A DNA stretch of 64,000 bases, taken from contig NZ_SUPK01000004.1 of the NCBI RefSeq assembly GCF_005049045.1, positions 1-64,000 of the forward strand. The letters run 5' to 3'. Within the stretch, counting starts at the first letter, position 1. The number at the start of each line of letters is the position of its first letter. The notes under the pieces are model-generated. The model was not told where the DNA came from. It searched no databases and was given only the letters and a program-made list of their open reading frames with translations. Made by a program: the position numbers and the translations under genes. Positions 41,890 to 50,967 of the stretch are shown piece after piece. This stretch comes from Cohnella pontilimi (lineage in GTDB: Bacteria; Bacillota; Bacilli; Paenibacillales; Paenibacillaceae).

Positions 41890-44043
41890 TCACACCTCCG
41901 CCGTATGGCACGCGACGAGCGCGTAAAGAGGCATCGAAGGAAGTGTCACCGACAGGCAGCCGTCTGAATAATGCCATTCGGCGTCGATCGTCCTGTCGTC
42001 CAGGGTATGTACGGTCAGGCCGGACACCGGTCGATCCGTTCGGAGGCGGAAGCTCACGTTGGCAATCGGGATGACGCGATCCTCTTCCCGGCTGAATTGA
42101 TAGTTTACGAGATGAACGGCCGTGCTTCCGTCCGCCAATAGGTGAGGATTCAGCCCAATGTCAGGCCGGCCTTCCACTTCGATCTGGAACTTCCGGTCGG
42201 GCAGCACGTTGCGGATGGCGGTGACGAACCCGTACAGCCTTTCCGCCGGGTCGCACACGATCGTTCCGGCATGCCCCAGAATTTGCGCGGCAAGCTCACG
42301 GTCTCCCATCTCATCAGCCAGTCGGCCATAAACCACCACGCGTCCGCCGGCGTTCAAAAACTCCAGCACGACCGCCAGCTGATCCCCCGTCATTTTGTTG
42401 TTGTCCGGGAGCACGAGGCATTTGTACTTCTGCAAGCTTGCCAGCGTGAAATCGTCTTGGAACAGGTCGCCGTCGGACGAAATCAGAGCATCGAACGGGA
42501 CATGCTGCTTACTCATTTCTTTGATGATGTCCCAGAATGGCATCACCACATCTTTGTTCATCGTAGGAGACAGCATCGTCGCCTGGTTCGGATCGTTCTC
42601 GACTGCATCGTTCTCACGATAATAATAGCTGGGATAGCTGTAATTCACGACGATTTCTGCGCCGGATACATCGGAGATCAGGTGATCGTACTTTTTTAGG
42701 AACTGCTGCACGGCCATCGTCGGCTTTTTCGGCGCATAGAAAGCGTCCCGAATCGTATTGCCCATCCACCCGCCGTAAGGAACGGCCAAATTGCAGCCGA
42801 ACGTCGTCGCTTCGAGCAGCATGAGCTGGAACTGTTCCGCCATTTTGCCCGCGCGCAAATTTTCAAGCAGCTCCGGTACGACGCCTCCGTAGGGGTTTTC
42901 CACCACCGTCATCGGCTTGCCGTGGGCAAATCCGTTAGCATACCGGTACCAATAAGCTTGCCGGTACAGCGTGTTGCGCATTTCGGTAGCGATGATGTCC
43001 ACTTCCGGCTGCAGCGGCATGTATTGGTGCATCACATGGAAGAAGTTGCCCGACACCAGCACTTCGCGGCCTTTCGAACGCCCGTAGCTACGCACATAAT
43101 CCGTCAACTCTTTGAAATAGCCGGTCATGATTTTCATCTGGAACTGGAAATATTCCGTGAAAAAAGGAACCTCGGATGCCTTGCCGGGATAATCGACGTT
43201 TCTTTCTTTAAGGTACTGCCCGTAATGAAACTTGCTGAGATCCATATGCTGAAGCTCCGCAGGCAAATCGCCTTTCGCTTGCCGGCTCAGCAAATAGGCA
43301 TTGAACTGTTTCATGCAGTCTTTGCAGAAGCAGCCGCCGTACCCGATGGCCGTAATCGGCAGTTCGCATTCGTCCAAATGGACGCCATGAACGCCGGCAT
43401 CGATCTGAATTTCGATGATTTTTTTCAGATAGGCCCGCCAGACCGGGTTGTTACGGCACATTTGATAGCAAATTTGTTCATGCCCGACCACTTCCACCCA
43501 ACCCGCGTGAACGGCGGTACCGTCCATTTTCCGGGCTGCGCATTCTTCCCACAGGTCAGTCACTTGCTCGCCGTCGCTGTTAAGGAGACCGTCCGGGAAA
43601 TAGTCGCGGAATGTTTTTTTGAACAGCTTCGGATATTTGTCCTGGCTGAATTCGCGCAGGCCGTACCAGGTTTTTGTGCCTTGTCCCCGCATGATGTTGA
43701 GGCCGAGCAGCCGCGTCTCGTCTTCGCTGATCTCCGCCGGAAATTCCCAGCCCTGCACCTCGAAAACGACGCCGAACACTTTGATTCCGTGTTTGTCGCA
43801 TTCGCGTATGAACTCCTGATCGTTCATGTACCCGTACATGCGCAGCCGCGGCGGCACTTCCCCAAAAGCCTCTTCTTCCAAATAGGGCAGGGAAACGACA
43901 CCTCCGCCGAGCGCGGACCATACCAGCAGCGTCGCCTCGTAATCCTTCAGATCCTCCACCATCTGCGTCCTGCGCATCGGCAGGCTGGGGTGATAGCAAT
44001 GTTCGTCCCGGTACCATCCGTCAAAATAAATTCCGCGTTCCAC
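41890..44043 (-). CDS. Putative TIM-barrel glycoside hydrolase
   Basis: A 717-residue cytosolic protein, no signal peptide. The first ~480 residues look like a (beta/alpha)8 glycoside hydrolase of the GH-A/GH42-like kind (DAGVHGVHLDECELP contains a plausible acid pair and GGCFCKDCMKQFNAY a cysteine pair that could bind metal), followed by a flavodoxin-like glutamine-amidotransferase-type domain (about 480-620) and a short beta domain. I do not recognise a specific family; the catalytic residues are guesses. It is 1 nt before the isomerase-like gene in the same transcript. Confidence 0.72.
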   Translation of the reverse strand: MERGIYFDGWYRDEHCYHPSLPMRRTQMVEDLKDYEATLLVWSALGGGVVSLPYLEEEAFGEVPPRLRMYGYMNDQEFIRECDKHGIKVFGVVFEVQGWEFPAEISEDETRLLGLNIMRGQGTKTWYGLREFSQDKYPKLFKKTFRDYFPDGLLNSDGEQVTDLWEECAARKMDGTAVHAGWVEVVGHEQICYQMCRNNPVWRAYLKKIIEIQIDAGVHGVHLDECELPITAIGYGGCFCKDCMKQFNAYLLSRQAKGDLPAELQHMDLSKFHYGQYLKERNVDYPGKASEVPFFTEYFQFQMKIMTGYFKELTDYVRSYGRSKGREVLVSGNFFHVMHQYMPLQPEVDIIATEMRNTLYRQAYWYRYANGFAHGKPMTVVENPYGGVVPELLENLRAGKMAEQFQLMLLEATTFGCNLAVPYGGWMGNTIRDAFYAPKKPTMAVQQFLKKYDHLISDVSGAEIVVNYSYPSYYYRENDAVENDPNQATMLSPTMNKDVVMPFWDIIKEMSKQHVPFDALISSDGDLFQDDFTLASLQKYKCLVLPDNNKMTGDQLAVVLEFLNAGGRVVVYGRLADEMGDRELAAQILGHAGTIVCDPAERLYGFVTAIRNVLPDRKFQIEVEGRPDIGLNPHLLADGSTAVHLVNYQFSREEDRVIPIANVSFRLRTDRPVSGLTVHTLDDRTIDAEWHYSDGCLSVTLPSMPLYALVACHTAEV

Positions 44044-44062
44044 GTCGGCCTCATCCTTTCAA

Positions 44063-45208
44063 CTATACGTTGCTTTTGAATCGGTCAAGCGAGAATAGCG
44101 AGAGATCAAAACCGGGCGATTCTCGGAAAGCCAGCTTCGCCAGCATTTCTCCGATGACGCTGGCAAACTTGAAGCCGTGTCCCGAAAAACCAGCTCCGAT
44201 GGCGATATGCGGATACTCCGGATGGCTGTCCACGATAAAATGTTCATCCGGCGTCATCGTGTACGTGCACGCCGAGCCTTTGGCCGCCGCCGGGGTTACG
44301 CCAGGCATGTACCGTCGCACGTACTCGGTGATGTCGTGCCCGTCCTCCGGATAAGTCCCGAACGGAGGCATAGGTCTGTCGAGCGGCGAAGGACGGGATT
44401 CCCCATCATGCCTTCCGACTTTGACGCCGGAGCCTTCGATGCTGGGGAAGCCGTAGTAGATGCCTTCCGGCAGGTCGAACAGGAACGCCGGAAAACGGTC
44501 CGCATCATAGTCGTGCGTTTCGGTCGGGAACCAGGCGACCGTTTTGCGGATCGGCTTCAACGCCGGTTCCAGTCCAACGCTGCGCAGCATCGGTCCGGCG
44601 AATTTGCCCGCGGTCAGCACGAGCGCCTTCGCCCGGTACGTTCCTTCGTTCGTCACCACGGTGACACCGTCGGAATCCGGCAGGATCTCGGTGACAGGCG
44701 TGTTCACCTTCAGATCCGCGCCCTTGGCCAAGGCGGCATCCCGATAGGCGGCGATGCACGCTTCGCACAGCAGCAGTCCGCTGTCACCTTCGTAACAGCC
44801 GATATGCGACTTCGGAAGGGCCAGGCCGGGCCAGCGACCTTGGATAGCTTCCGAGTCCAAAATTTCGACCGGCAGATTGTGCTCCTTCGCGCTTTCCATC
44901 ATTTCGCTGAGCATTTGGGAGCCCGGCTCGCCGGTCTGAAGGAGTCCGGTTCGCAGGAACAGCTTGCGGCCGGTTTCTATCTCCAGCTCGTACCACAGAG
45001 CCTGGGCCCTCAAAGCCATCGGCGTATATTCGCGGCCTTCTCCATAAGCGTGCCGGATAATGCGCGTTTCTCCATGATGCGTGCCATTGCCGTGCGGCGG
45101 ATTATCCGCGTCGATCAGCAAGGTTTTACGGCCGCCCGCCGCCAAGTGATATCCCGCCGACATTCCCATCGCACCCGCGCCTACTACGATTACATCATAC
45201 TGCTGCAT
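44063..45208 (-). CDS. Sarcosine oxidase / N-methyl-amino-acid oxidase-like flavoenzyme
   Basis: A 381-residue enzyme of the monomeric sarcosine oxidase/N-methyltryptophan oxidase family, which demethylates secondary amines, releasing formaldehyde and hydrogen peroxide. The N-terminal FAD loop VVGAGAMGMSAGYHLA is at 8-23, the covalent-flavin Cys should be C314 (SACTYTMTPDEHF) and the oxygen-activating Lys K263 (GVKVGRH). Start at the ATG at 45208, with AAAGAGGAA upstream. It is unusual in a sugar locus and hints that the substrate carries an N-methyl or amine group; inference only. Confidence 0.85.
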   Translation of the reverse strand: MQQYDVIVVGAGAMGMSAGYHLAAGGRKTLLIDADNPPHGNGTHHGETRIIRHAYGEGREYTPMALRAQALWYELEIETGRKLFLRTGLLQTGEPGSQMLSEMMESAKEHNLPVEILDSEAIQGRWPGLALPKSHIGCYEGDSGLLLCEACIAAYRDAALAKGADLKVNTPVTEILPDSDGVTVVTNEGTYRAKALVLTAGKFAGPMLRSVGLEPALKPIRKTVAWFPTETHDYDADRFPAFLFDLPEGIYYGFPSIEGSGVKVGRHDGESRPSPLDRPMPPFGTYPEDGHDITEYVRRYMPGVTPAAAKGSACTYTMTPDEHFIVDSHPEYPHIAIGAGFSGHGFKFASVIGEMLAKLAFRESPGFDLSLFSLDRFKSNV

Positions 45209-45283
45209 GAGCGTTCCTCTTTCCAATGTTGCAAATTTCGGTCTGTAGTTTCTATTCTAACATTTAGAGGCAATAATGCTCTA

Positions 45284-47332
45284 TTAAGTCAGCCGCCACA
45301 CCGCGCAGCCGTAGCCGGCGAGCGTGACGCGGGTGCCGGTCGAAGATTCCGCGCCGCCGAGCAGCAGTTCGGCGCCGGCAACGCCGGCGTCCGTCTCTAA
45401 CAAAGCCGGCTCCGGCCCCAAGTTCACCGCAACGAATCTGGCTTCGTCCCCTCGGCGGCGGTAAAAAGCCATCACCGGCGTACCGGTGTACACATATTCC
45501 GTTGTAAAGTCGTTGCTCAGATGCTTTTTGCGCATCGTGAACAACTCCCGGAAAAACTGCCGCAGATCCGGGCCGTCGCCGCCATAGATCGAAGCGTCTT
45601 CATCGCCTTGATAGATCATCGGCATCCCGTCTATGCAGCTGAGCACGACCCATAACGCTTTGGCCTTGTCTACACCGTACCATTTTGTGGCCCGTGCTTT
45701 GTTCCACACCCAGGTGACGGTATCATGGTTGCCGAGAAAACGCAGCTTCACATAGCCCGGCATTGTGCTCAGCATCTCGGCCTCCAGCCAGCGGGTGAGT
45801 TCACGCGCGTACGCTTCCGGCGACAGCGCCGCACCTTCCAGTTCGAACAGCACGCGATAAAGCGCCATGTCATAGAAGACATCCGTATACGGAGCATAAG
45901 CCGGAACCGGATTGAAATTTTCCGGCGTCACCAGCGGTTTTTTCCCGGCTTCCACGAAGCCGTCCCGGATCGCCTTCGAGATTTCGATGCCGCCCATCAA
46001 GTTGGAATTGCTCGGCCGGTGGTCTCCGTACGGCCTCCAGTTCGTCAGTCCGCCCATCGCGCAGTCGATGCGCGCGCCGTCCACCCCAAACCGCTCGACA
46101 TGCTCCTTCACGAGATCCTTCGTGTACTGCAAATATTCCGGGTTCGTCATGTCGAACGACAAGCAATTCCACTCGATCTGCGGCATCCCGTCCCGCCGAA
46201 GCGAAGCCCAATGCCGATGTGTCTTTCCGAGCGGATCTTCAAGCTCCGGCCCATGCGGTACGTAGTCGAACAACAGCGTCATGCCCAGCTCATGAAGCCG
46301 CCTGCTGAACGCGCTTACCGCTTCGTCTCCTCCATACCGCCGATCTACAATTCGCTGGTCTGTCGGATGGTAGACCCCCCGATCGAGATGCTCGAAAATC
46401 GGCAGCACCCAGACGTGGTCGATTCCCACCTCCCGCAAACCTTGCATTTCTTCCGCATACTGATAGAGATCCCGCCGGATAGGGAATCCGGCGTCCATGG
46501 TGCCGTGCGGATGACAGGAATACAGGACACCGTCCCGATGGCCGTTCGTTGGCGGCAGCCATCCTTTTCGTGTATATAAAGCACGAATCGGAGCGAAAGG
46601 ATCCGCAGTTCCCACCGGTTGAATATAGAGAACGCCTGCGGTGAGAGGCCGTCCCGGTTCCAGGTTGGCCTCCACCGCCGCGAGATTGACCGAATGTAAA
46701 GTATCCCCGGTGCGATAAACGCCGGTCGCCCATTTTTCTTGTTCGTCCACAAAAATCAGATTCGTGTTGTGTCCGTCCGAGCGAAGACGGATGACGGGAT
46801 TGACCAACCCGGTGCTCACTACGTTGCCATCCTGCATGTCCTCGGCACGGAATTCGGGATACGGCACGTTGCCTGGAAAATCAAACACCGTTGAAGAAAT
46901 TGCATGCTGCGAAGCTATAAAAGCAACTCCGTTGATATGTTTCATCGCCTTACCACGATTCACGACAACAGCGGTTATTTCCAAGGTGCCTTCAACCGCT
47001 TGATATCTCATTTCTAACGCTAACTCTTCCAAAACAAACTTCGTGCTCAAAACGCCGGCGCTCTCCTCAAATCCCCGGAACTCCCATTCTCTCCCCGATA
47101 ACGCCGAGTCCGGCGGCTCGATCCGAGGCAGCTCCCATGTATTCGCGCCTTCGAAAGAATGATAGACAAGACGCCCGGCGGTATAATTCCCGTCACAGCC
47201 GACGTCCACTGCGAGACTGCCGTGCCAGACCGCCTCATGACTCGAAACGGCCAGCAGCCCGCCGTTACGGCGGTCAAACGTACAAACGAGTCCATCTCCC
47301 GCAAAATGGCGGATATCGTCCGTCAAAGGCAT
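45284..47332 (-). CDS. GH13-family alpha-glycosidase-like enzyme
   Basis: A 682-residue cytosolic hydrolase. The N-terminal ~260 residues are a beta-sandwich domain; the catalytic barrel then shows all four GH13 regions: LLFDYVPH (353-360), GVDGARIDC with R421 and nucleophile D423, VTPENF with acid/base E471, and FLGNHDT (H535, D536). A C-terminal beta domain follows. Start at the ATG at 47332, preceded by AAGGAG. Linkage specificity cannot be told from sequence. It sits between the PhyH and oxidase genes. Confidence 0.9.
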   Translation of the reverse strand: MPLTDDIRHFAGDGLVCTFDRRNGGLLAVSSHEAVWHGSLAVDVGCDGNYTAGRLVYHSFEGANTWELPRIEPPDSALSGREWEFRGFEESAGVLSTKFVLEELALEMRYQAVEGTLEITAVVVNRGKAMKHINGVAFIASQHAISSTVFDFPGNVPYPEFRAEDMQDGNVVSTGLVNPVIRLRSDGHNTNLIFVDEQEKWATGVYRTGDTLHSVNLAAVEANLEPGRPLTAGVLYIQPVGTADPFAPIRALYTRKGWLPPTNGHRDGVLYSCHPHGTMDAGFPIRRDLYQYAEEMQGLREVGIDHVWVLPIFEHLDRGVYHPTDQRIVDRRYGGDEAVSAFSRRLHELGMTLLFDYVPHGPELEDPLGKTHRHWASLRRDGMPQIEWNCLSFDMTNPEYLQYTKDLVKEHVERFGVDGARIDCAMGGLTNWRPYGDHRPSNSNLMGGIEISKAIRDGFVEAGKKPLVTPENFNPVPAYAPYTDVFYDMALYRVLFELEGAALSPEAYARELTRWLEAEMLSTMPGYVKLRFLGNHDTVTWVWNKARATKWYGVDKAKALWVVLSCIDGMPMIYQGDEDASIYGGDGPDLRQFFRELFTMRKKHLSNDFTTEYVYTGTPVMAFYRRRGDEARFVAVNLGPEPALLETDAGVAGAELLLGGAESSTGTRVTLAGYGCAVWRLT

Positions 47333-47409
47333 CCTAACCGTCTCCTTCCTCTGTGACAACACACACGATTCGGAGAAGGGGGCAGCGCGGCCCCCACCCC
47401 CATCCAATC

Positions 47410-48147
47410 TTAAACGTTGACGTATTTATTGCCGGCAAGATCGACCCCGCGGGCCAAAATAATTTCCCAATTCTCGTTCTTCTCCGGAATCACTTTCGTG
47501 TCCGTCGAAATAAAGCGCATCGTATATCCGCAGCGCCGGTATGGACTTGTGTTGGCCGCGGCTCCGTGAATGATGCGGGAGTCGTGAAGCGAGCATTCGC
47601 CCGGCTCGAGCTCGAAGTAAACCGCCTTGTCCTCGTCGATGTTTTTGATCTGCGCATGGAACGTGTTGATTTTCATATCGACGTCCTCATATTCCGAAAA
47701 GCCGTTGTTATGCGTACCCGGAATAACGCGCATGCAGCCGTTTTCTTTCGTGCTTCGGTCAATCGCGAGCCATACGGTGACAATTTTGTCGTATTTGTCG
47801 AACCGGCCGTTCCAATATGCGGAATCCTCATGCCATGGCGTAGCACGCCCGACGTAAGGATCTTTGCAAATAAAATGGCTGGACCAAAGCATAATGTTCG
47901 GCCCGATTAACGGTTCCACAATATCCAGCACCTCGTCCGCCAGCAAAAACTCCAGCAGCCGCTTGTCCCGGAAATGTGGCGTATCGAGCTCGTCCGACAA
48001 TTTGTCGCCTTTTTCCGCCAGATGATCCTCGAAGATGCCGCGGAGACGATCCATTTTGTCGGCTGAAAATACCGGTTTTTTATAAAGGTGGTATCCTTGT
48101 TCCCAATATTTGTCCACTTCCGGTTTCGTAAGGGTATGAATCGCCAT
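47410..48147 (-). CDS. Phytanoyl-CoA dioxygenase (PhyH)-family protein
   Basis: A 245-residue Fe(II)/2-oxoglutarate-dependent dioxygenase. The iron ligands read as H106 and D108 (PWHEDSAYW) and H194 (SRIIHGAAANTS), with the basic residues that hold oxoglutarate following (SPYRRCGYTMRF). The family hydroxylates many small molecules, so the substrate is unknown. 18 nt after the oxidoreductase. A GGGGGC/GCCCCC hairpin in the 77-nt gap to the next gene may be a partial terminator. Confidence 0.88.
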   Translation of the reverse strand: MAIHTLTKPEVDKYWEQGYHLYKKPVFSADKMDRLRGIFEDHLAEKGDKLSDELDTPHFRDKRLLEFLLADEVLDIVEPLIGPNIMLWSSHFICKDPYVGRATPWHEDSAYWNGRFDKYDKIVTVWLAIDRSTKENGCMRVIPGTHNNGFSEYEDVDMKINTFHAQIKNIDEDKAVYFELEPGECSLHDSRIIHGAAANTSPYRRCGYTMRFISTDTKVIPEKNENWEIILARGVDLAGNKYVNV

Positions 48148-48165
48148 GATCTCAACCTCCGTGAA

Positions 48166-49242
48166 TTAAGCGTTTTGGAGTAAAGCGTCTGTTATCATTT
48201 TGAACAAAACAAGATCGTCCTTATAGTCTTCCGGCGTCGTCTTCGGCTTGACACCTTGGGTCACCACATCGTAGAAATGTTCGAGCTCCACCGTATACGG
48301 ATCTTTCAGCGTCGGGCGTTTCACCGTCTCGTGATACGCTTCGCCGATCGTCTCTTTCACGCTCAGCGTGGTCGGCAAGTGCCGAATGTAGGGCGTATCG
48401 TACTGGACCATCAGCGTTTTGGTTTGCCCGAACACTTCGATGTGCGCGTCAAAACGGCGCTGGTCGTCCACACCGGTCTCGAACGTGGCATAGTAACCGT
48501 CGAATTCGAGAATGGCCGTAATGTAGCCGCCTCCGTTCCACTGGGTTGCGGACACAACGCGTTTCGGCATGCCGAGCAGCTCCCGCATCGCCGACAGGTC
48601 GTGGCTGTTCAAGCCGGCAAGCAGCCCGTAGGCATTGTAGATCTCTTGCGGAACTTCTCCGATCGCTTCCTTGATCATGGCGGAGCGCCTCGTCCAGCGA
48701 TCGTTCATCGCTTCCTGGGGAATATCCGAGAAACGGTGCACCGTGCTGGATTGCTCGATCATCAACCGGTTTTGGCCGATGATGTCACGGATTCTCGCGT
48801 ACTTGATCGGGCCGAGCGTTCGGATCTCCTCCAGCGCTTCGGTAAACGCGGGGGCATAACGCCGCATATATCCAACCATGACTTGGACGCCGGCTTCATC
48901 GCGTGCGCGAATCATGGCATCGGCATCCGCGTGATTCAGTGTCATCGGCTTCTCAATCAGCACATGCTTTTTGTTGTTCAGCGCATGAATCGCGCATTCC
49001 GCGTGATACTCGTCGCTGTTGAGTACGAATACGGCGTCGAGATCCGCTTGCTCCGCGAGCTGCCGGGCATCTGTATACAGATTCGCAACGCGGTGTTTTT
49101 CACCGAGCAGCTTGAGCAGCTTCGGGGAAATGTCGCAAAGAGCGGCAATCTCATATCGGTCCGCCAAATTCTCCAAAATCGGCAGGTGAGTGATCTGCGC
49201 CACTTCGCCCAATCCGATCAAACCTACTTTTAATCGTCTCAA
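48166..49242 (-). CDS. Gfo/Idh/MocA-family oxidoreductase
   Basis: A 358-residue enzyme, canonical GLGEVA loop (GLIGLGEVAQITHLPIL) and EKPMTLN with the catalytic Lys. I place the start at the TTG at 49242 because AAGGAG lies 9 nt before it; the upstream ATG contains that site within its own first codons and has none before it. It follows the binding-protein gene after a 170-nt gap, where a second transcript may begin. Third oxidoreductase of the locus. Confidence 0.88.
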   Translation of the reverse strand: MRRLKVGLIGLGEVAQITHLPILENLADRYEIAALCDISPKLLKLLGEKHRVANLYTDARQLAEQADLDAVFVLNSDEYHAECAIHALNNKKHVLIEKPMTLNHADADAMIRARDEAGVQVMVGYMRRYAPAFTEALEEIRTLGPIKYARIRDIIGQNRLMIEQSSTVHRFSDIPQEAMNDRWTRRSAMIKEAIGEVPQEIYNAYGLLAGLNSHDLSAMRELLGMPKRVVSATQWNGGGYITAILEFDGYYATFETGVDDQRRFDAHIEVFGQTKTLMVQYDTPYIRHLPTTLSVKETIGEAYHETVKRPTLKDPYTVELEHFYDVVTQGVKPKTTPEDYKDDLVLFKMITDALLQNA

Positions 49243-49320
49243 GGTGTACAACTCCTTCATAACTGTAACATGACAAAACCTGGCGGCTTCTGCTTGGCGG
49301 TTCGGAACGGCAGCAGCTCA

Positions 49321-49368
49321 CGGGACCCGTGTCGGCTGAAAATGCATAGACACAAAGCACGAGTCCCG
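49321..49368. repeat. Inverted repeat with competing inner stem
   Basis: CGGGACCCGTG (49321-49331) pairs with CACGAGTCCCG (49358-49368) with one mismatch, and GTGTC (49329-49333) pairs alternatively with GACAC (49349-49353). It lies in the 170-nt gap after the substrate-binding-protein gene and could reduce read-through; no U-run. Confidence 0.5.
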
Positions 49369-49412
49369 CGCATGCAGGCTGCCTCTCAACCTTTCTTGCC
49401 TTGTGAAATGTT

Positions 49413-50852
49413 TTACTTCTTGCCCATCTTTGTGAGAAGCGCATCTCTGTCCTTGCTTACGGCCTTCATCACGGCATCTTGAATTTGCTGCAGCGCCGTG
49501 TGCGAATCGGTGTTTTTGTCGATCGCTTCCTGCAGCATTTTGTTCCAGATGTCGTTCGCTTTCGCATCGAGCGGAGTCGGGATGTTGAGCGGGATATTCT
49601 TCACAAGCTCTTTGTACATCATCAGCGGCTTCTGCCCGCCGAGAATTTCAAGCGGCTTCTCTTCCGTCTTCGCCAGGTCGAATGCCGGCAGGAATCCCGT
49701 CGGGTTGCTCCATTGAATGGCTTCCTTATTGCTGTTGTCCATGCCCAGGATGTTGAGGCGGATATATTCCCAGCCGCCCAGCTTGTTCTTCGCTGCGGAT
49801 GGAATCGCCAGCGAAGCGCCGCCCATGCCGCCATACACGCCGAACGGCAGGTTCGTCACGCGCCATTTGCCTTTGGTGTCTTTGGCCTTCCCGTCGATGT
49901 CCCAAACTCCCCAGTCGCCGGAGTAGAACATGACCGTCTTGCCTTTCGCCATCGCTTGAGCACCTTTATCGTCATAGAAGTTGATGTTCGAAGCCAGCTT
50001 TTCTTTCTTCATTTCCTTTGCCGTATCGAGTGCGGTGACGAATTGGTCGGTGTTGCGGACCCAGTTCAGGTCGCGGTCGAAAAATCCGACGCCGCTCGTC
50101 ATGACATTGACGATCGTGGTGTCGTAGTCATAAACGTACTTCTTGTCGGCCGCCAGTGTTTTCGCGAGATTAATGAAATTGTCTTTGTCTTGAATGTATT
50201 CTCCGAATTCTGCCGGATCCGAAGGGAATCCCGCGGCGTCCATCACGTCCGCGCGATAGAACGAAAGCGCAGGCGGAGTCGTCCACGGAATCGCCAGAAG
50301 CTTGCTGCCGTCAAGGGATTCGAAACGCTGCCAGTGGGAGTCCGCGAAGAAAGGCTTATAGCGGCCCGCGTCATACGGCTGCTGCAGCAGATCTTCCAGG
50401 CCGTCGATCGTGTTGAATTCGCCCATCTTGGAGCCGTCGACCATGACGACGTCCGGAACCCCTTTGCCGGCGGCAAGCACGGTTTTCAGTTTGTTGTGCA
50501 GCTCGTCGAACTGCATGACGACGTTATTCACTTTCACGTTGGGATATGTGTTGTTGAAGAACGTGCTGAGAGATTTCAATTCCCAAGAGGACCACACGGT
50601 GATTTCACCGGAAATGTCCTTCTTCTGCTCTTCCGGCAGCGGAGGGAATTCGGATGCTTCCGATTCAGAAGCGGAAGGAGACGCAGAAACATCGGACGAT
50701 GAAGCGCTGGCCGATGCCGATGGGGATGCCGCGGGCGATGATGAACCGGAAGCCGACGGGGAACCGGAATTGCTCCCCGATCCTCCGCAAGCGCTAAGAA
50801 CCATCATGAGTGCGAAAATACCAATCAGAGTCAGTACAAATGATTTTTTCAT
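49413..50852 (-). CDS. Sugar ABC transporter substrate-binding lipoprotein
   Basis: A 479-residue extracellular family-1 solute-binding protein. Signal peptide with lipobox LSAC (C22), then a Ser/Ala/Pro-rich flexible linker (about 23-67) and the two-lobed binding domain (GEITVWSSWE, NTYPNVKVNNVVMQFDEL). It should bring an oligosaccharide or sugar to the two permeases encoded immediately upstream in the transcript. 115 nt separate it from the permease genes, more than elsewhere in the operon. Confidence 0.92.
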   Translation of the reverse strand: MKKSFVLTLIGIFALMMVLSACGGSGSNSGSPSASGSSSPAASPSASASASSSDVSASPSASESEASEFPPLPEEQKKDISGEITVWSSWELKSLSTFFNNTYPNVKVNNVVMQFDELHNKLKTVLAAGKGVPDVVMVDGSKMGEFNTIDGLEDLLQQPYDAGRYKPFFADSHWQRFESLDGSKLLAIPWTTPPALSFYRADVMDAAGFPSDPAEFGEYIQDKDNFINLAKTLAADKKYVYDYDTTIVNVMTSGVGFFDRDLNWVRNTDQFVTALDTAKEMKKEKLASNINFYDDKGAQAMAKGKTVMFYSGDWGVWDIDGKAKDTKGKWRVTNLPFGVYGGMGGASLAIPSAAKNKLGGWEYIRLNILGMDNSNKEAIQWSNPTGFLPAFDLAKTEEKPLEILGGQKPLMMYKELVKNIPLNIPTPLDAKANDIWNKMLQEAIDKNTDSHTALQQIQDAVMKAVSKDRDALLTKMGKK

Positions 50853-50967
50853 TGACCCTTACACCCTCTCACAAGAATTGGTAAGCACAGTGGATCTTCA
50901 TTCTAAAATCTGAACTCCGCGGCTTTGCCTAGACGATAGGCATTCCCCCTCTCAAGCGGCCCGCCGG

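Noticed and set aside
42922-44079. Plus-strand open frame of 385 codons
   Set aside because: Antisense to the TIM-barrel hydrolase gene.
44177-45400. Plus-strand open frame of 407 codons
   Set aside because: Antisense to the sarcosine-oxidase-like gene whose motifs are all on the other strand.
49479-50702. Plus-strand open frame of 407 codons
   Set aside because: Antisense to the binding lipoprotein gene; no ribosome-binding site.
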